Shown here: piece after piece, positions 30,079 through 38,893 of the stretch
Numbering within the stretch: the stretch's first letter is position 1
Layout: the number at the start of each line of letters is the position of its first letter
Assembly: GCA_910579545.1 (NCBI GenBank)
Contig: CAJTVI010000011.1
Location: 1-40,854 of the forward strand
Length of the DNA stretch: 40,854 nucleotides
Direction of reading: 5' to 3'
Origin: an uncultured Oscillospiraceae bacterium
GTDB taxonomy: Bacteria; Bacillota; Clostridia; Oscillospirales; Ruminococcaceae
Position numbers and translations under genes: made by a program
Notes under the pieces: generated by a model
Seen by the model: the letters and a program-made list of their open reading frames with translations, nothing else
What the model was told of the DNA's origin: nothing
The model's database searches: none

Positions 30079-31944
30079 ATGGTAGAACGAAAACCCGTCC
30101 GGACCGATTCAAAAACACCGCAGCAGCGGCTGCGCCCGCCCAAGGCCCGGCTTTTGGCGGGCGGGCAGGCCGGCGGGGGGCCGCTGCGCGCGGCCCAGGC
30201 CCCCGCGCCCAAGCGCGGCCGCGGCCAGGCGGGCAGCGCCGCACAGCTCAAAAGCGCAAAGGGCCGCCGCGCCCTGGCCGAGCCGGACATCCCGGTGCAG
30301 ATCGTGCCGCTGGGCGGCCTTGGCGAGGTGGGCAAAAACGCCACCGTCTACGAGTGCCAGGGCGATATGATCATGGTGGACTGCGGGGTCGTCTTCCCGG
30401 ACAGCGACATGTTTGGGGTGGACCTTGTGATCCCGGACTTTACCTGGCTTTTGCAGAACCGCGAAAAGGTGCGTGGCATCGTGATCACCCACGGCCACGA
30501 GGACCATATCGGCAGCCTGCCCTACCTTTTGCGGCAGGCCAATTTTCCGGTGTATGCCACCCGGCTTACCATCGGGCTGATCAAGAACAAGTTAGAGGAG
30601 CACGGCCTGCTGGGGCAGGTCAAGTTGGTGGAGATCCGCCCGGGGCAGAAGTTCCGGCTGGGCTGCTTTACCATCGAGCCGATCCATGTGAACCACTCGA
30701 TCCCGGACGCGGTGGCCTTTGCCATCGAGTGCCCGGCGGGGGTGCTTTTGCAGACCGGCGATTTTAAGATCGACTACACCCCCCTCTCGGACGGCCCCAC
30801 CGACCTTGCCGCCATTGCCGGGTACGGCAAAAAGGGGGTGCTGGCGCTGCTGAGCGATTCCACCAACGCCGAGCGCCCCGGCTTTACCGCCACCGAGCAC
30901 AAGGTGGCCCAGACCGTGAGCGACCTGTTCCACCGGGCCGACAAGCAGCGCATCATCATTGCCACCTTTGCCTCCAACCTCTACCGGGTGCAGCAGATCA
31001 TCGACCTGGCAGTGGCCAACGGCCGCAAGGTGGCGGTGAGCGGGCGCAGCATGGTCAACAACACCCAGATGGCCCAGGAGCTGGGCTACATCCACGCGCC
31101 GGACGGGGTGCTGATCGACATCGAGCAGATCAACCGCTACCCGCCCGAAAAGATCGTGCTCATCACCACCGGCAGCCAGGGCGAGGCGATGAGCGCCCTG
31201 TCCCGCATGGCCTCCGGCAGCCACCGGCAGGTGCATGTGGGCCCGGGGGATTTTATCATCATCTCGGCCCGGCCCATCCCGGGCAACGAAAAGATGGTCA
31301 CCAAGGTGGTGAACGGGCTGCTTTTGCTGGGGGCCGAGGTGATCTACGAGTCGATGTACGACGTGCACGTCTCGGGCCACGCCTGCCAGGAGGAGCAGAA
31401 GCTGATGCTCACCCTGGCCGCGCCGCAGTATTTTCTGCCGGTGCACGGCGAGTACAAGCAGCTTAAAAAGCACGCCCAGACCGCCGCTTCCTTGGGCATC
31501 CCGGAAAAGAACATCCACATTTCCGAGATCGGAGAAACGGTCATCCTCTCCCGCAGCGGGCTGCGGGTGGGCGAGCCGGTGCCGGCCGGCGCCGTGATGG
31601 TGGACGGCCTGGGCGTGGGCGACGTGGGCAACGTGGTGCTGCGGGACCGCCGCCACCTCTCGGAGGATGGGCTGGTGATCGTGGTGGCCACCATCGATGG
31701 GGTCAACGGCGAGGTGCTGGCCGGCCCCGAACTGGTAAGCCGCGGCTTTGTGTATGTGCGGGAGAGCGAGGAGCTGCTGGACGAGGCCCGGCGGCTGGTG
31801 GCCGAGACCTTTGAAAAATGCCGGTTCGACCGCCAGCGGGACCTTGGCAGCGTAAAGACCCGGGTGCGGGAGGCGCTGTCGTCCTATATCTACCGCAAAA
31901 CCAAGCGCAGCCCCATGATCCTGCCGATTTTGATGGAGATCTAA
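30079..31944 (+). CDS. rnj: Ribonuclease J
   Basis: RNase J is the 5'-3' exoribonuclease and endonuclease of Firmicutes, acting in mRNA decay and rRNA maturation. The protein has 621 residues: a basic, Ala/Arg-rich N-terminal extension of about 70, then a metallo-beta-lactamase fold with ITHGHEDHIG (HxHxDH), HVNHSIPDA and LLSDSTNAERPGFT. A beta-CASP domain and C-terminal domain follow, with PVHGEYKQLKKHA and VSRGFVYVRESEELLDEA. The usual length is about 555, the excess being the N-terminal extension. ATG at 30079 follows GGAGGAG. Confidence 0.96.
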   Translation: MVERKPVRTDSKTPQQRLRPPKARLLAGGQAGGGPLRAAQAPAPKRGRGQAGSAAQLKSAKGRRALAEPDIPVQIVPLGGLGEVGKNATVYECQGDMIMVDCGVVFPDSDMFGVDLVIPDFTWLLQNREKVRGIVITHGHEDHIGSLPYLLRQANFPVYATRLTIGLIKNKLEEHGLLGQVKLVEIRPGQKFRLGCFTIEPIHVNHSIPDAVAFAIECPAGVLLQTGDFKIDYTPLSDGPTDLAAIAGYGKKGVLALLSDSTNAERPGFTATEHKVAQTVSDLFHRADKQRIIIATFASNLYRVQQIIDLAVANGRKVAVSGRSMVNNTQMAQELGYIHAPDGVLIDIEQINRYPPEKIVLITTGSQGEAMSALSRMASGSHRQVHVGPGDFIIISARPIPGNEKMVTKVVNGLLLLGAEVIYESMYDVHVSGHACQEEQKLMLTLAAPQYFLPVHGEYKQLKKHAQTAASLGIPEKNIHISEIGETVILSRSGLRVGEPVPAGAVMVDGLGVGDVGNVVLRDRRHLSEDGLVIVVATIDGVNGEVLAGPELVSRGFVYVRESEELLDEARRLVAETFEKCRFDRQRDLGSVKTRVREALSSYIYRKTKRSPMILPILMEI

Positions 31945-32264
31945 AGCAGAGGGGAGCCGAACCGGTCCCGGTCCGGCCCCCTTCCGCTAAAGGCCGCGGG
32001 GCCCTGCCGCGCCCCGCGGCCGGCCCGGTCAAAGGCCGCCGCGCCCAAAGCTGTTGGCGGGCCGGTGCCGATGGGCCGGATAAAAAATCACGCATCAAGG
32101 CTGAATTTCGCGCTTGCATGGCCGGGCAAAGCTGCTGCCCGGCTGTGCTGTTTTGAAGCGGGCTCCCACAGCGCACGGGTGCTGCCGGTGCGCCGCGGGA
32201 ATTGGCCTTGCAGCGTGCGCGCCCTTTATTTTATAAAGGGATGCAGATGGAAGGGGGCTCTCGT
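31945..32264. other. Intergenic stretch between rnj and gdpP
   Basis: A 10-bp hairpin near 32000 (GGCCGCGGGG/CCCCGCGGCC) and a second, GCCGGGC (32121-32127) / GCCCGGC (32137-32143) followed by TGTGCTGTTTT, may end rnj transcription. A perfect dyad CCCTTTAT-TTT-ATAAAGGG (32222-32240) lies just before the gdpP ribosome site. Confidence 0.55.
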
Positions 32265-34247
32265 ATGCCAAAAAAACCGCGTCTTTGCCTGGAGGTACTG
32301 GTGGCCGGGCTGCTGATCCTTTCGGCTGCGCTCACCCTGGTCATTGCCACCGAGCGCCCGGTGCTGCTGCTGCCGGTGGGCATCCTGCTGCTGCTCATCA
32401 TCGCCGGGCTCTGGGCCGGCGGGGCCGCCTTGCGCGCGCGGATCGCCCGCTGGCTCTCGGGCGGGGTGTTTGAGGGCAGCGAGGTGCAGTACACCCTGGC
32501 AAAGCTGCCGGTGCCGGTGATGCTGCTCTCGGGCAAGACCCTTTTGTGGTACAACCCCCCGCTGCGCGCCGCGCTGCTGGGCGGGCAGGATTCCCTGCTG
32601 CTGCCGGTGAACCGTGTGCTGCCGGGGCTGGACCTGCGGGCCTGCGCACAGCCGGCCGGCCAGTGCCTGGAGCAGGACGGCCGCCGGTATACCGCCTACG
32701 CCAGCACGGTGGCCGGCCGGGAGGAGCTGAGCGTCGTCTTTTTGGTAGACGATACCGCCCTCAAGGAGCAGGCGGCCGAGTACGCCGCCAGCCGCCCGGC
32801 CTACATGATCTTTGAGATCGACGGATACGACGAGGTATTTGGCGGCCTGCGGGATTCCGAGCGGGCGCGGGTGCTGGAGGGGATCAACCGAACCCTGGAA
32901 ACCGCCATCGGCCGCACCACCGGCTTTTTGCGCCGGGTGGCAAACTCCCGCTACATCGCGGTGGTGGAGGAGCGGCATATGCGGGAGATGGCCGCCGCCC
33001 GCTTTGATCTGCTGGACAAGGTGCGCGCGCTGGACGAAAACCTCAACCTCACCCTTTCGATCGGGGTGGGCCGGGGCGGCGCGACCCTGGCCGAGTGCCA
33101 GGAGATGGCCCGCCAGGCGCTGGATATGGCGCTGGGCCGGGGCGGCGACCAGGCGGCGGTAAAGATGCCGGACGGCTTTGAGTTTTACGGGGGCGTCTCC
33201 CGCAGTGTCGAAAAGCGCAGCAAGGTCAAGAGCCGGATGGTGGCCAACGCCCTGGCCGATATGATCCGCCAGAGCGACAGTGTGCTGGTGATGGGCCACC
33301 GCATGAGCGACCTGGACAGCGCCGGCGCGGCGGTGGGGGTGCTGCGCATCTGCAAGCAGTGCGATGTGCCGGCCGCCATTGTGCTGCGGCGGGAGGCCAC
33401 CCTGGCCGGCCCGCTGCTGGCCGGGTTTGACAAGGCCGGCCTTGGCGAGGACTTTATCTCCCCCGAAACCGCCCTCGAGGGCATTACCAAAAACACCCTG
33501 CTGATCGTGGTGGACACCTACCTCAAGGGCCTTTTGGAAAGCTTTGAGGTATACCAAAAATGCCGCCATGTGGCGGTGATCGACCACCACCGCAAGGCGG
33601 TGGGCCACATTGAAAACACGGTGGTGCTTTACCACGAGCCGTATGCCTCCTCAGCCTGCGAACTGGTCAGCGAGCTTTTGCAGTATGTGGGGGACGGCCG
33701 CAAGGACCAGGGCCCCACCCCCTTAGAGGCCCAGGCGCTGCTGGCCGGCATCATGCTGGACACCCGCAATTTTGCGCTGCACACCGGGGTGCGCACCTTT
33801 GAGGCGGCGGCCTACCTGCGCCGGATGGGGGCCGAGACCTCGGAGGTAAAAAAGCTGTTTTCCTCCAGCATGGAGGAGTACACCGCCAAATCCGACCTGG
33901 TGGAGCGGGCCGAGATCTACAAAAACTGCGCTGTTTCGGTGGGGGGCGAGCTTGCCCCCGGCCTTGCGGTGGCGGTGCCCCAGGCGGCCAACGACCTTTT
34001 GACCATCACCGGGGTAAACGCCAGCTTTGTGGCGGTGCAGAAGGGCGGCGGGGTCAACATCTCGGCCCGCAGCATGGGGGCGGTAAACGTGCAGGTGATT
34101 TTGGAAAAGCTTGGCGGCGGCGGCCACCTGACCATGGCCGGCGCCCAGCTTAAGGATACCACCCCCGCCCAGGCCCGGCAGCTGCTGATGGAGGCCATCG
34201 ACGCCTTTTACGCCGAGCAGGACGCCAAAAAGAAGCCCGCCGACTGA
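32265..34247 (+). CDS. gdpP: Cyclic-di-AMP phosphodiesterase GdpP
   Basis: GdpP hydrolyses c-di-AMP to pApA and so tunes potassium, osmotic and cell-wall homeostasis. The protein has 660 residues: two N-terminal membrane helices (about 9-55), a PAS-like domain, a degenerate GGDEF domain (SRPAYMIFEIDGYDEVFGGLRDSERARVLEGINRTLE), then DHH (MGHRMSDLDSAGAAVG and VIDHHRKAVG, about 438-445) and DHHA1 (LGGGGHLTMAGAQL, about 614-627). ATG at 32265 follows AAGGGGG; earlier ATGs at 32241 and 32247 are in frame but worse placed. The rplI promoter starts right at its stop. Confidence 0.96.
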   Translation: MPKKPRLCLEVLVAGLLILSAALTLVIATERPVLLLPVGILLLLIIAGLWAGGAALRARIARWLSGGVFEGSEVQYTLAKLPVPVMLLSGKTLLWYNPPLRAALLGGQDSLLLPVNRVLPGLDLRACAQPAGQCLEQDGRRYTAYASTVAGREELSVVFLVDDTALKEQAAEYAASRPAYMIFEIDGYDEVFGGLRDSERARVLEGINRTLETAIGRTTGFLRRVANSRYIAVVEERHMREMAAARFDLLDKVRALDENLNLTLSIGVGRGGATLAECQEMARQALDMALGRGGDQAAVKMPDGFEFYGGVSRSVEKRSKVKSRMVANALADMIRQSDSVLVMGHRMSDLDSAGAAVGVLRICKQCDVPAAIVLRREATLAGPLLAGFDKAGLGEDFISPETALEGITKNTLLIVVDTYLKGLLESFEVYQKCRHVAVIDHHRKAVGHIENTVVLYHEPYASSACELVSELLQYVGDGRKDQGPTPLEAQALLAGIMLDTRNFALHTGVRTFEAAAYLRRMGAETSEVKKLFSSSMEEYTAKSDLVERAEIYKNCAVSVGGELAPGLAVAVPQAANDLLTITGVNASFVAVQKGGGVNISARSMGAVNVQVILEKLGGGGHLTMAGAQLKDTTPAQARQLLMEAIDAFYAEQDAKKKPAD

Positions 34248-34248
34248 C

Positions 34249-34277
34249 TTGACCGCGCCGCCCGCAAGGGATACAAT
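34249..34277 (+). promoter_or_regulatory. rplI promoter
   Basis: TTGACC (34249-34254), 17 bp, TACAAT (34272-34277). The -35 begins two bases after the gdpP stop. Confidence 0.8.
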
Positions 34278-34317
34278 AGAACCCATCCATAGAAGAATCG
34301 AGGGGGGAGGATACCCA

Positions 34318-34767
34318 ATGAAGGTACTGCTGAAACAGGACGTCAAGTCCATCGGCAAAAAGGACGAGATCCACGAGGTGTCGGACGGCTACGCCCGCAA
34401 CTTTTTGTTCCCGCGGGGGCTGGCCGCCGCCGCGGACGCCGCCGCGGTAAACATGGTCAAGACCAAAAACGCCGCCAAGGAGCACCACGCCGCCGAGGCG
34501 CTGGCCGCCGCCCAGGCGCTGGCCGCCAAGGTGGAGGGAAAAACCGTGACCCTCAGGGCCAAGGGCGGGGCCTCGGGCCGGCTGTTTGGCAAGATCACCG
34601 CCAAGGACGTGGCCGACGGCCTGTCCCGCCTGATCGGCTGCCCGCTGGATAAGCGCAAGGTGGAATTGGAGCGGGAGATCAAGGATTTTGGCAGCTTTTC
34701 CGCCGTGGTCAAGCTGCACCCGGGGGTAGCGGCCAACTTTAAGGTCAAGGTGGAGGAAGAGGCGTAA
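34318..34767 (+). CDS. rplI: 50S ribosomal protein L9
   Basis: L9 binds 23S rRNA at the base of the L1 stalk and helps reading-frame fidelity. The protein has 149 residues, the normal length. The N-terminal signature is MKVLLKQDVKSIGKKDEIHEVSDGYARNFLFPRGLA, followed by the long connecting helix (KTKNAAKEHHAAEALAAAQALAAKVEG) and the C-terminal domain GRLFGKITAKDVADGL. ATG at 34318 follows GGGGGGAGG. The order gdpP-rplI-dnaB is the classical Firmicute one. Confidence 0.98.
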   Translation: MKVLLKQDVKSIGKKDEIHEVSDGYARNFLFPRGLAAAADAAAVNMVKTKNAAKEHHAAEALAAAQALAAKVEGKTVTLRAKGGASGRLFGKITAKDVADGLSRLIGCPLDKRKVELEREIKDFGSFSAVVKLHPGVAANFKVKVEEEA

Positions 34768-34915
34768 GCCTTTTTGCGCGGCGCAGAGCGGGCCGGCAAG
34801 GCGGCCCGCGCCGCCGCAGGCCGCCGTTTGCGCGCAGTGCGCAGCGGGCCGCGCCGGTTTTGCGCGCCGCGCGTAAAAATTACCGGGAACGCCAAAAAAG
34901 GGGAGGGGACAGAGC

Positions 34916-36319
<1,404 letters not shown>

Positions 36320-36322
36320 GGC

Positions 36323-38101
36323 ATGGCGGGGCAGGGCCTGCCGGCCGCCGCGCTGGGCGGCGCGGCGCAAAGGTTTGAACAAACGGTGCTGGGCTATTGC
36401 GCCCGGCAGGGGCTGTTTGCGCCCCAGGACAGGGTCATTGCGGCGGTCTCGGGCGGGGCCGACTCCATGGCCCTGCTTGTATTTTTGCTGCGCAGCGCCG
36501 CCGCCCTCGGCATCCGGGTCGAGGCGGTGCATGTGGACCACGGCATCCGGGGCGAGCGCTCCCAAGCCGACGCCGCCTTTGTGGCCGGCTTCTGCGCGCG
36601 GCACGGGGTGGCGCTGCACGCCTTTTCGGCGCTGGAGGAGGGCATCCCGGTGCCGCAGCACCCCAGCGAGGACTGGGCGCGCAGGCTGCGGTACGGCTTT
36701 TTTGCGCGGCTGCTGCCCGGTGCAAAAAAAGCGCCCCAAATCAGCCCAAAGCCCGGCGGGGCAGGGGGGCCGGCGGCCGCCGCGGGGCAGCCCGCGCCCC
36801 AAGGCCAAGCGGGATCCGCCGCGGGGCAGCCCGCGCCCCAAACCAGCCCAGAGCCCGGCCCCCGGGTATGGATCGCCACCGCCCATACCCTGAACGACCA
36901 GGCCGAGACCCTCCTGTTCCGGCTGGCGCGGGGGGCGGGCCTGCGGGGGGCGGGGGGCATCCGGCCGGTCAGCGGGGCCTTTGTGCGCCCGCTGCTGGCG
37001 GTAAGCCGCGCCGAGACCGAGGGCTACTGCGCGGCGCTGGGCGTCCCCTTTGTGCAGGACGAGACCAACGCAAGCCCCGCCTACGCCCGCAACCGGCTGC
37101 GGGCGGTGCTGCCGGCGCTGGTTTCGGCAAACGCGGGGGCGCCCCGGCATCTGGCGGCTTTTTGCGAGCGGATGCAGCAGCTGGACGGGTATTTTGCCGC
37201 CAAGGGGGAAACCCTGTTACAGGCGGCCCAAACGCCGGGGGGCTGGTCGCTGGCCGTGCTGCAAAGGGCGCTGGGCGGCGAGGAGCCGGTGCTGGAGGCC
37301 GCGCTGCGGGCTCTGCTGGAATCGGCCCTTGGCCCGGCCTGCGCGCCCGACGCCCGCAAGCTGGAGCTTGCCAAGCAGCTGGTGGCCCGCGGCCGGGGCG
37401 CTTTGCAGCTGAGCGGCGGCCTTGCGCTTACGGCCGGGCAGGGCAGGCTGCGGCTCTGCGCCGCGCGCAATGCCTCGGGGGGCGGCTTTTCCGGCGCGCA
37501 GGGCGCGGCCGGGCCGCGGGGGGCCGCCCCTTTGGCCGGGGACGCCCCCGCGGGGCCAAACGGCGCGGCTGTTCCCAGTGGGGCCTGCCCGCAGGCGGGC
37601 CTGCCCGCCCCCGTATGGGATGCGCAGGGCCAAAACCGCCCCCGGCAAACGCCGCTGCCGCCCCCGCCCGAGCCCGCCCCGCCCATTCCCTTTGCGCCCG
37701 GCGTTTACCGGCTGCCCGGCGGCTACGCCTTCAGCGCGCGGGTGGAGAGGGTGCCGAGGGGTGAAAACTTTATAAAACTTTGCCCAATTCATAAAAAAGA
37801 CTTAAACTCTTGCGCGGATTATGGTAAAATACAGGGTAATGTGCTTTTGCGCACCCGGCTGCCGGGCGATACCTTCCGCCCGCCGCGCCGCGGCGTTACA
37901 AAGCCGCTGAAAAAGCTCTGCCAGGAGCTGGGCCTTTCGCCCGCCGCCCGCGCGCTGCGGCCGCTGCTGGCGCAGGGGGGCAGGGTGCTCTGGTTTTGGG
38001 GCCAGGGCTTTGCCGAGGGGCTGGCCCCAGGGCCGGATACCCGGGACGTTTTGATCATCACCCCGCTTTTGGGGGAAAAGGAAGTGCCACTATGGGAATG
38101 A
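36323..38101 (+). CDS. tilS: tRNA(Ile)-lysidine synthetase TilS, with two low-complexity insertions
   Basis: TilS makes lysidine at the wobble base of tRNA-Ile(CAU), so that it reads AUA. The P-loop is AVSGGADSMALL (SGGADS at 43-48). EAVHVDHGIRG, the WIATAHTLNDQAETLLFRLARGAGLRGAGGI motif and the C-terminal TilS domain (GNVLLRTRLPGDTFRPPRRGVTKPLKKL) are present. At 592 residues it exceeds the usual 430-470. The surplus sits in a GQPAPQ/APQxSPxPG repeat (about 135-175) and a Gly/Pro/Ala stretch (about 385-460). The ATG is three bases past dnaB. Its end overlaps hpt by 10 bases. Confidence 0.93.
   Translation: MAGQGLPAAALGGAAQRFEQTVLGYCARQGLFAPQDRVIAAVSGGADSMALLVFLLRSAAALGIRVEAVHVDHGIRGERSQADAAFVAGFCARHGVALHAFSALEEGIPVPQHPSEDWARRLRYGFFARLLPGAKKAPQISPKPGGAGGPAAAAGQPAPQGQAGSAAGQPAPQTSPEPGPRVWIATAHTLNDQAETLLFRLARGAGLRGAGGIRPVSGAFVRPLLAVSRAETEGYCAALGVPFVQDETNASPAYARNRLRAVLPALVSANAGAPRHLAAFCERMQQLDGYFAAKGETLLQAAQTPGGWSLAVLQRALGGEEPVLEAALRALLESALGPACAPDARKLELAKQLVARGRGALQLSGGLALTAGQGRLRLCAARNASGGGFSGAQGAAGPRGAAPLAGDAPAGPNGAAVPSGACPQAGLPAPVWDAQGQNRPRQTPLPPPPEPAPPIPFAPGVYRLPGGYAFSARVERVPRGENFIKLCPIHKKDLNSCADYGKIQGNVLLRTRLPGDTFRPPRRGVTKPLKKLCQELGLSPAARALRPLLAQGGRVLWFWGQGFAEGLAPGPDTRDVLIITPLLGEKEVPLWE
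36777..36841 (+). repeat. Tandem repeat inside tilS
   Basis: A 26-base unit containing CGCGGGGCAGCCCGCGCCCC occurs at 36777-36802 and 36816-36841, 39 bases (13 codons) apart. It keeps the reading frame and yields AAGQPAPQ twice. A related APQISPKPG/APQTSPEPG pair surrounds it. Confidence 0.75.
37802..37830 (+). promoter_or_regulatory. Promoter inside tilS, upstream of hpt-ftsH
   Basis: TTAAAC (37802-37807), 17 bp, extended -10 TGG-TAAAAT (37825-37830) lie in an AT-rich island of an otherwise very GC-rich gene. It could drive hpt and ftsH separately from tilS. Confidence 0.55.
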
Positions 38102-38637
38102 ACGAGGATATTTTGCAGGTGCTGTTCAGCGAGGAACAGCTGCGGCAGAAATGCGCCGAGCTGGGCGCGCGGATCAGCCGGGACTACGAGGGCAAAAACC
38201 TGCTGATGGTCTCGGTGCTCAAGGGCTCGGTGGTGTTTATGGCCGACCTGATGCGCCATATCACGGTGCCCTGCGGCATCGACTTTATGGCCGTTTCCTC
38301 CTACGGCTCGGGGGTCAAGACCAGCGGGGTGGTCAAGATCAACAAGGACCTGGACATCGACCTCGCCGGCCGGGACATCCTGATCGTGGAGGACATCCTC
38401 GATTCCGGCATGACCCTTGCCTACCTCACCGAGCTTCTGCGGGACCGCGGGCCCGCCAGCATCCGCATCGCGGCTTTGCTGGATAAGCCCTCCCGCCGCA
38501 AGGCAGACGTCCAGCCGGACTATGTGGGCTATGTGGTGCCGGACGAATTTGTGGTGGGCTACGGCCTGGATTACGACGAGCGATACCGCAACCTGCCCTA
38601 TGTGGGCATCCTCAAGCCGGCGGTCTACACCAAATAA
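38092..38637 (+). CDS. hpt: Hypoxanthine phosphoribosyltransferase
   Basis: Hpt salvages hypoxanthine and guanine to IMP and GMP with PRPP. The 181-residue protein has the N-terminal LGARISRDYEGKNLLMVSVLKGSVVFMADLMR, the SSYGSGVKTSGVVKI loop, the PRPP motif DILIVEDILDSGMTL (about 95-109) and the C-terminal PDEFVVGYGLDYDERYRNLPYVGIL. ATG at 38092 (or 38098) lies inside the last codons of tilS, with AAAAGGAAG upstream. The order tilS-hpt-ftsH is conserved in Firmicutes. Confidence 0.97.
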   Translation: MGMNEDILQVLFSEEQLRQKCAELGARISRDYEGKNLLMVSVLKGSVVFMADLMRHITVPCGIDFMAVSSYGSGVKTSGVVKINKDLDIDLAGRDILIVEDILDSGMTLAYLTELLRDRGPASIRIAALLDKPSRRKADVQPDYVGYVVPDEFVVGYGLDYDERYRNLPYVGILKPAVYTK

Positions 38638-38648
38638 CACCGGCCCGG

Positions 38649-38810
38649 CGGCTGTGTTTAAATCCCGGCCAGCCCGGCGGGCTGCGATTAAATCCCGGGG
38701 GCCGCTCTTAAATCCCGGCCAGCCCGACGGCTGTGTTTAAATCCCGGCGGCCCGGGGGCCGCGCTTAAAGCCCGGCCGAGGGCCCGCTTTTAAAGCCCGG
38801 CCGAGGGCCC
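38649..38810 (+). repeat. Six-fold TTAAA-(T/G)CCCGG repeat between hpt and ftsH
   Basis: TTAAATCCCGG starts at 38658, 38688, 38708 and 38737; TTAAAGCCCGG starts at 38765 and 38790. Spacing is 20-30 bp. A 21-bp unit is identical at 38649-38669 and 38728-38748, and a CCCGGCCGAGGGCCC unit occurs twice at the end. The linkers are GC-rich and variable. No open frame or terminator with a T tract is seen. Confidence 0.85.
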
Positions 38811-38893
38811 CCGCCCGCGGCGGGCCGCCCCCTAAAAACCCTTCCCAAGCCGCCCCGCGCGGGGTTCCGCTGGGGCAAACAGGAGTTGATCTT

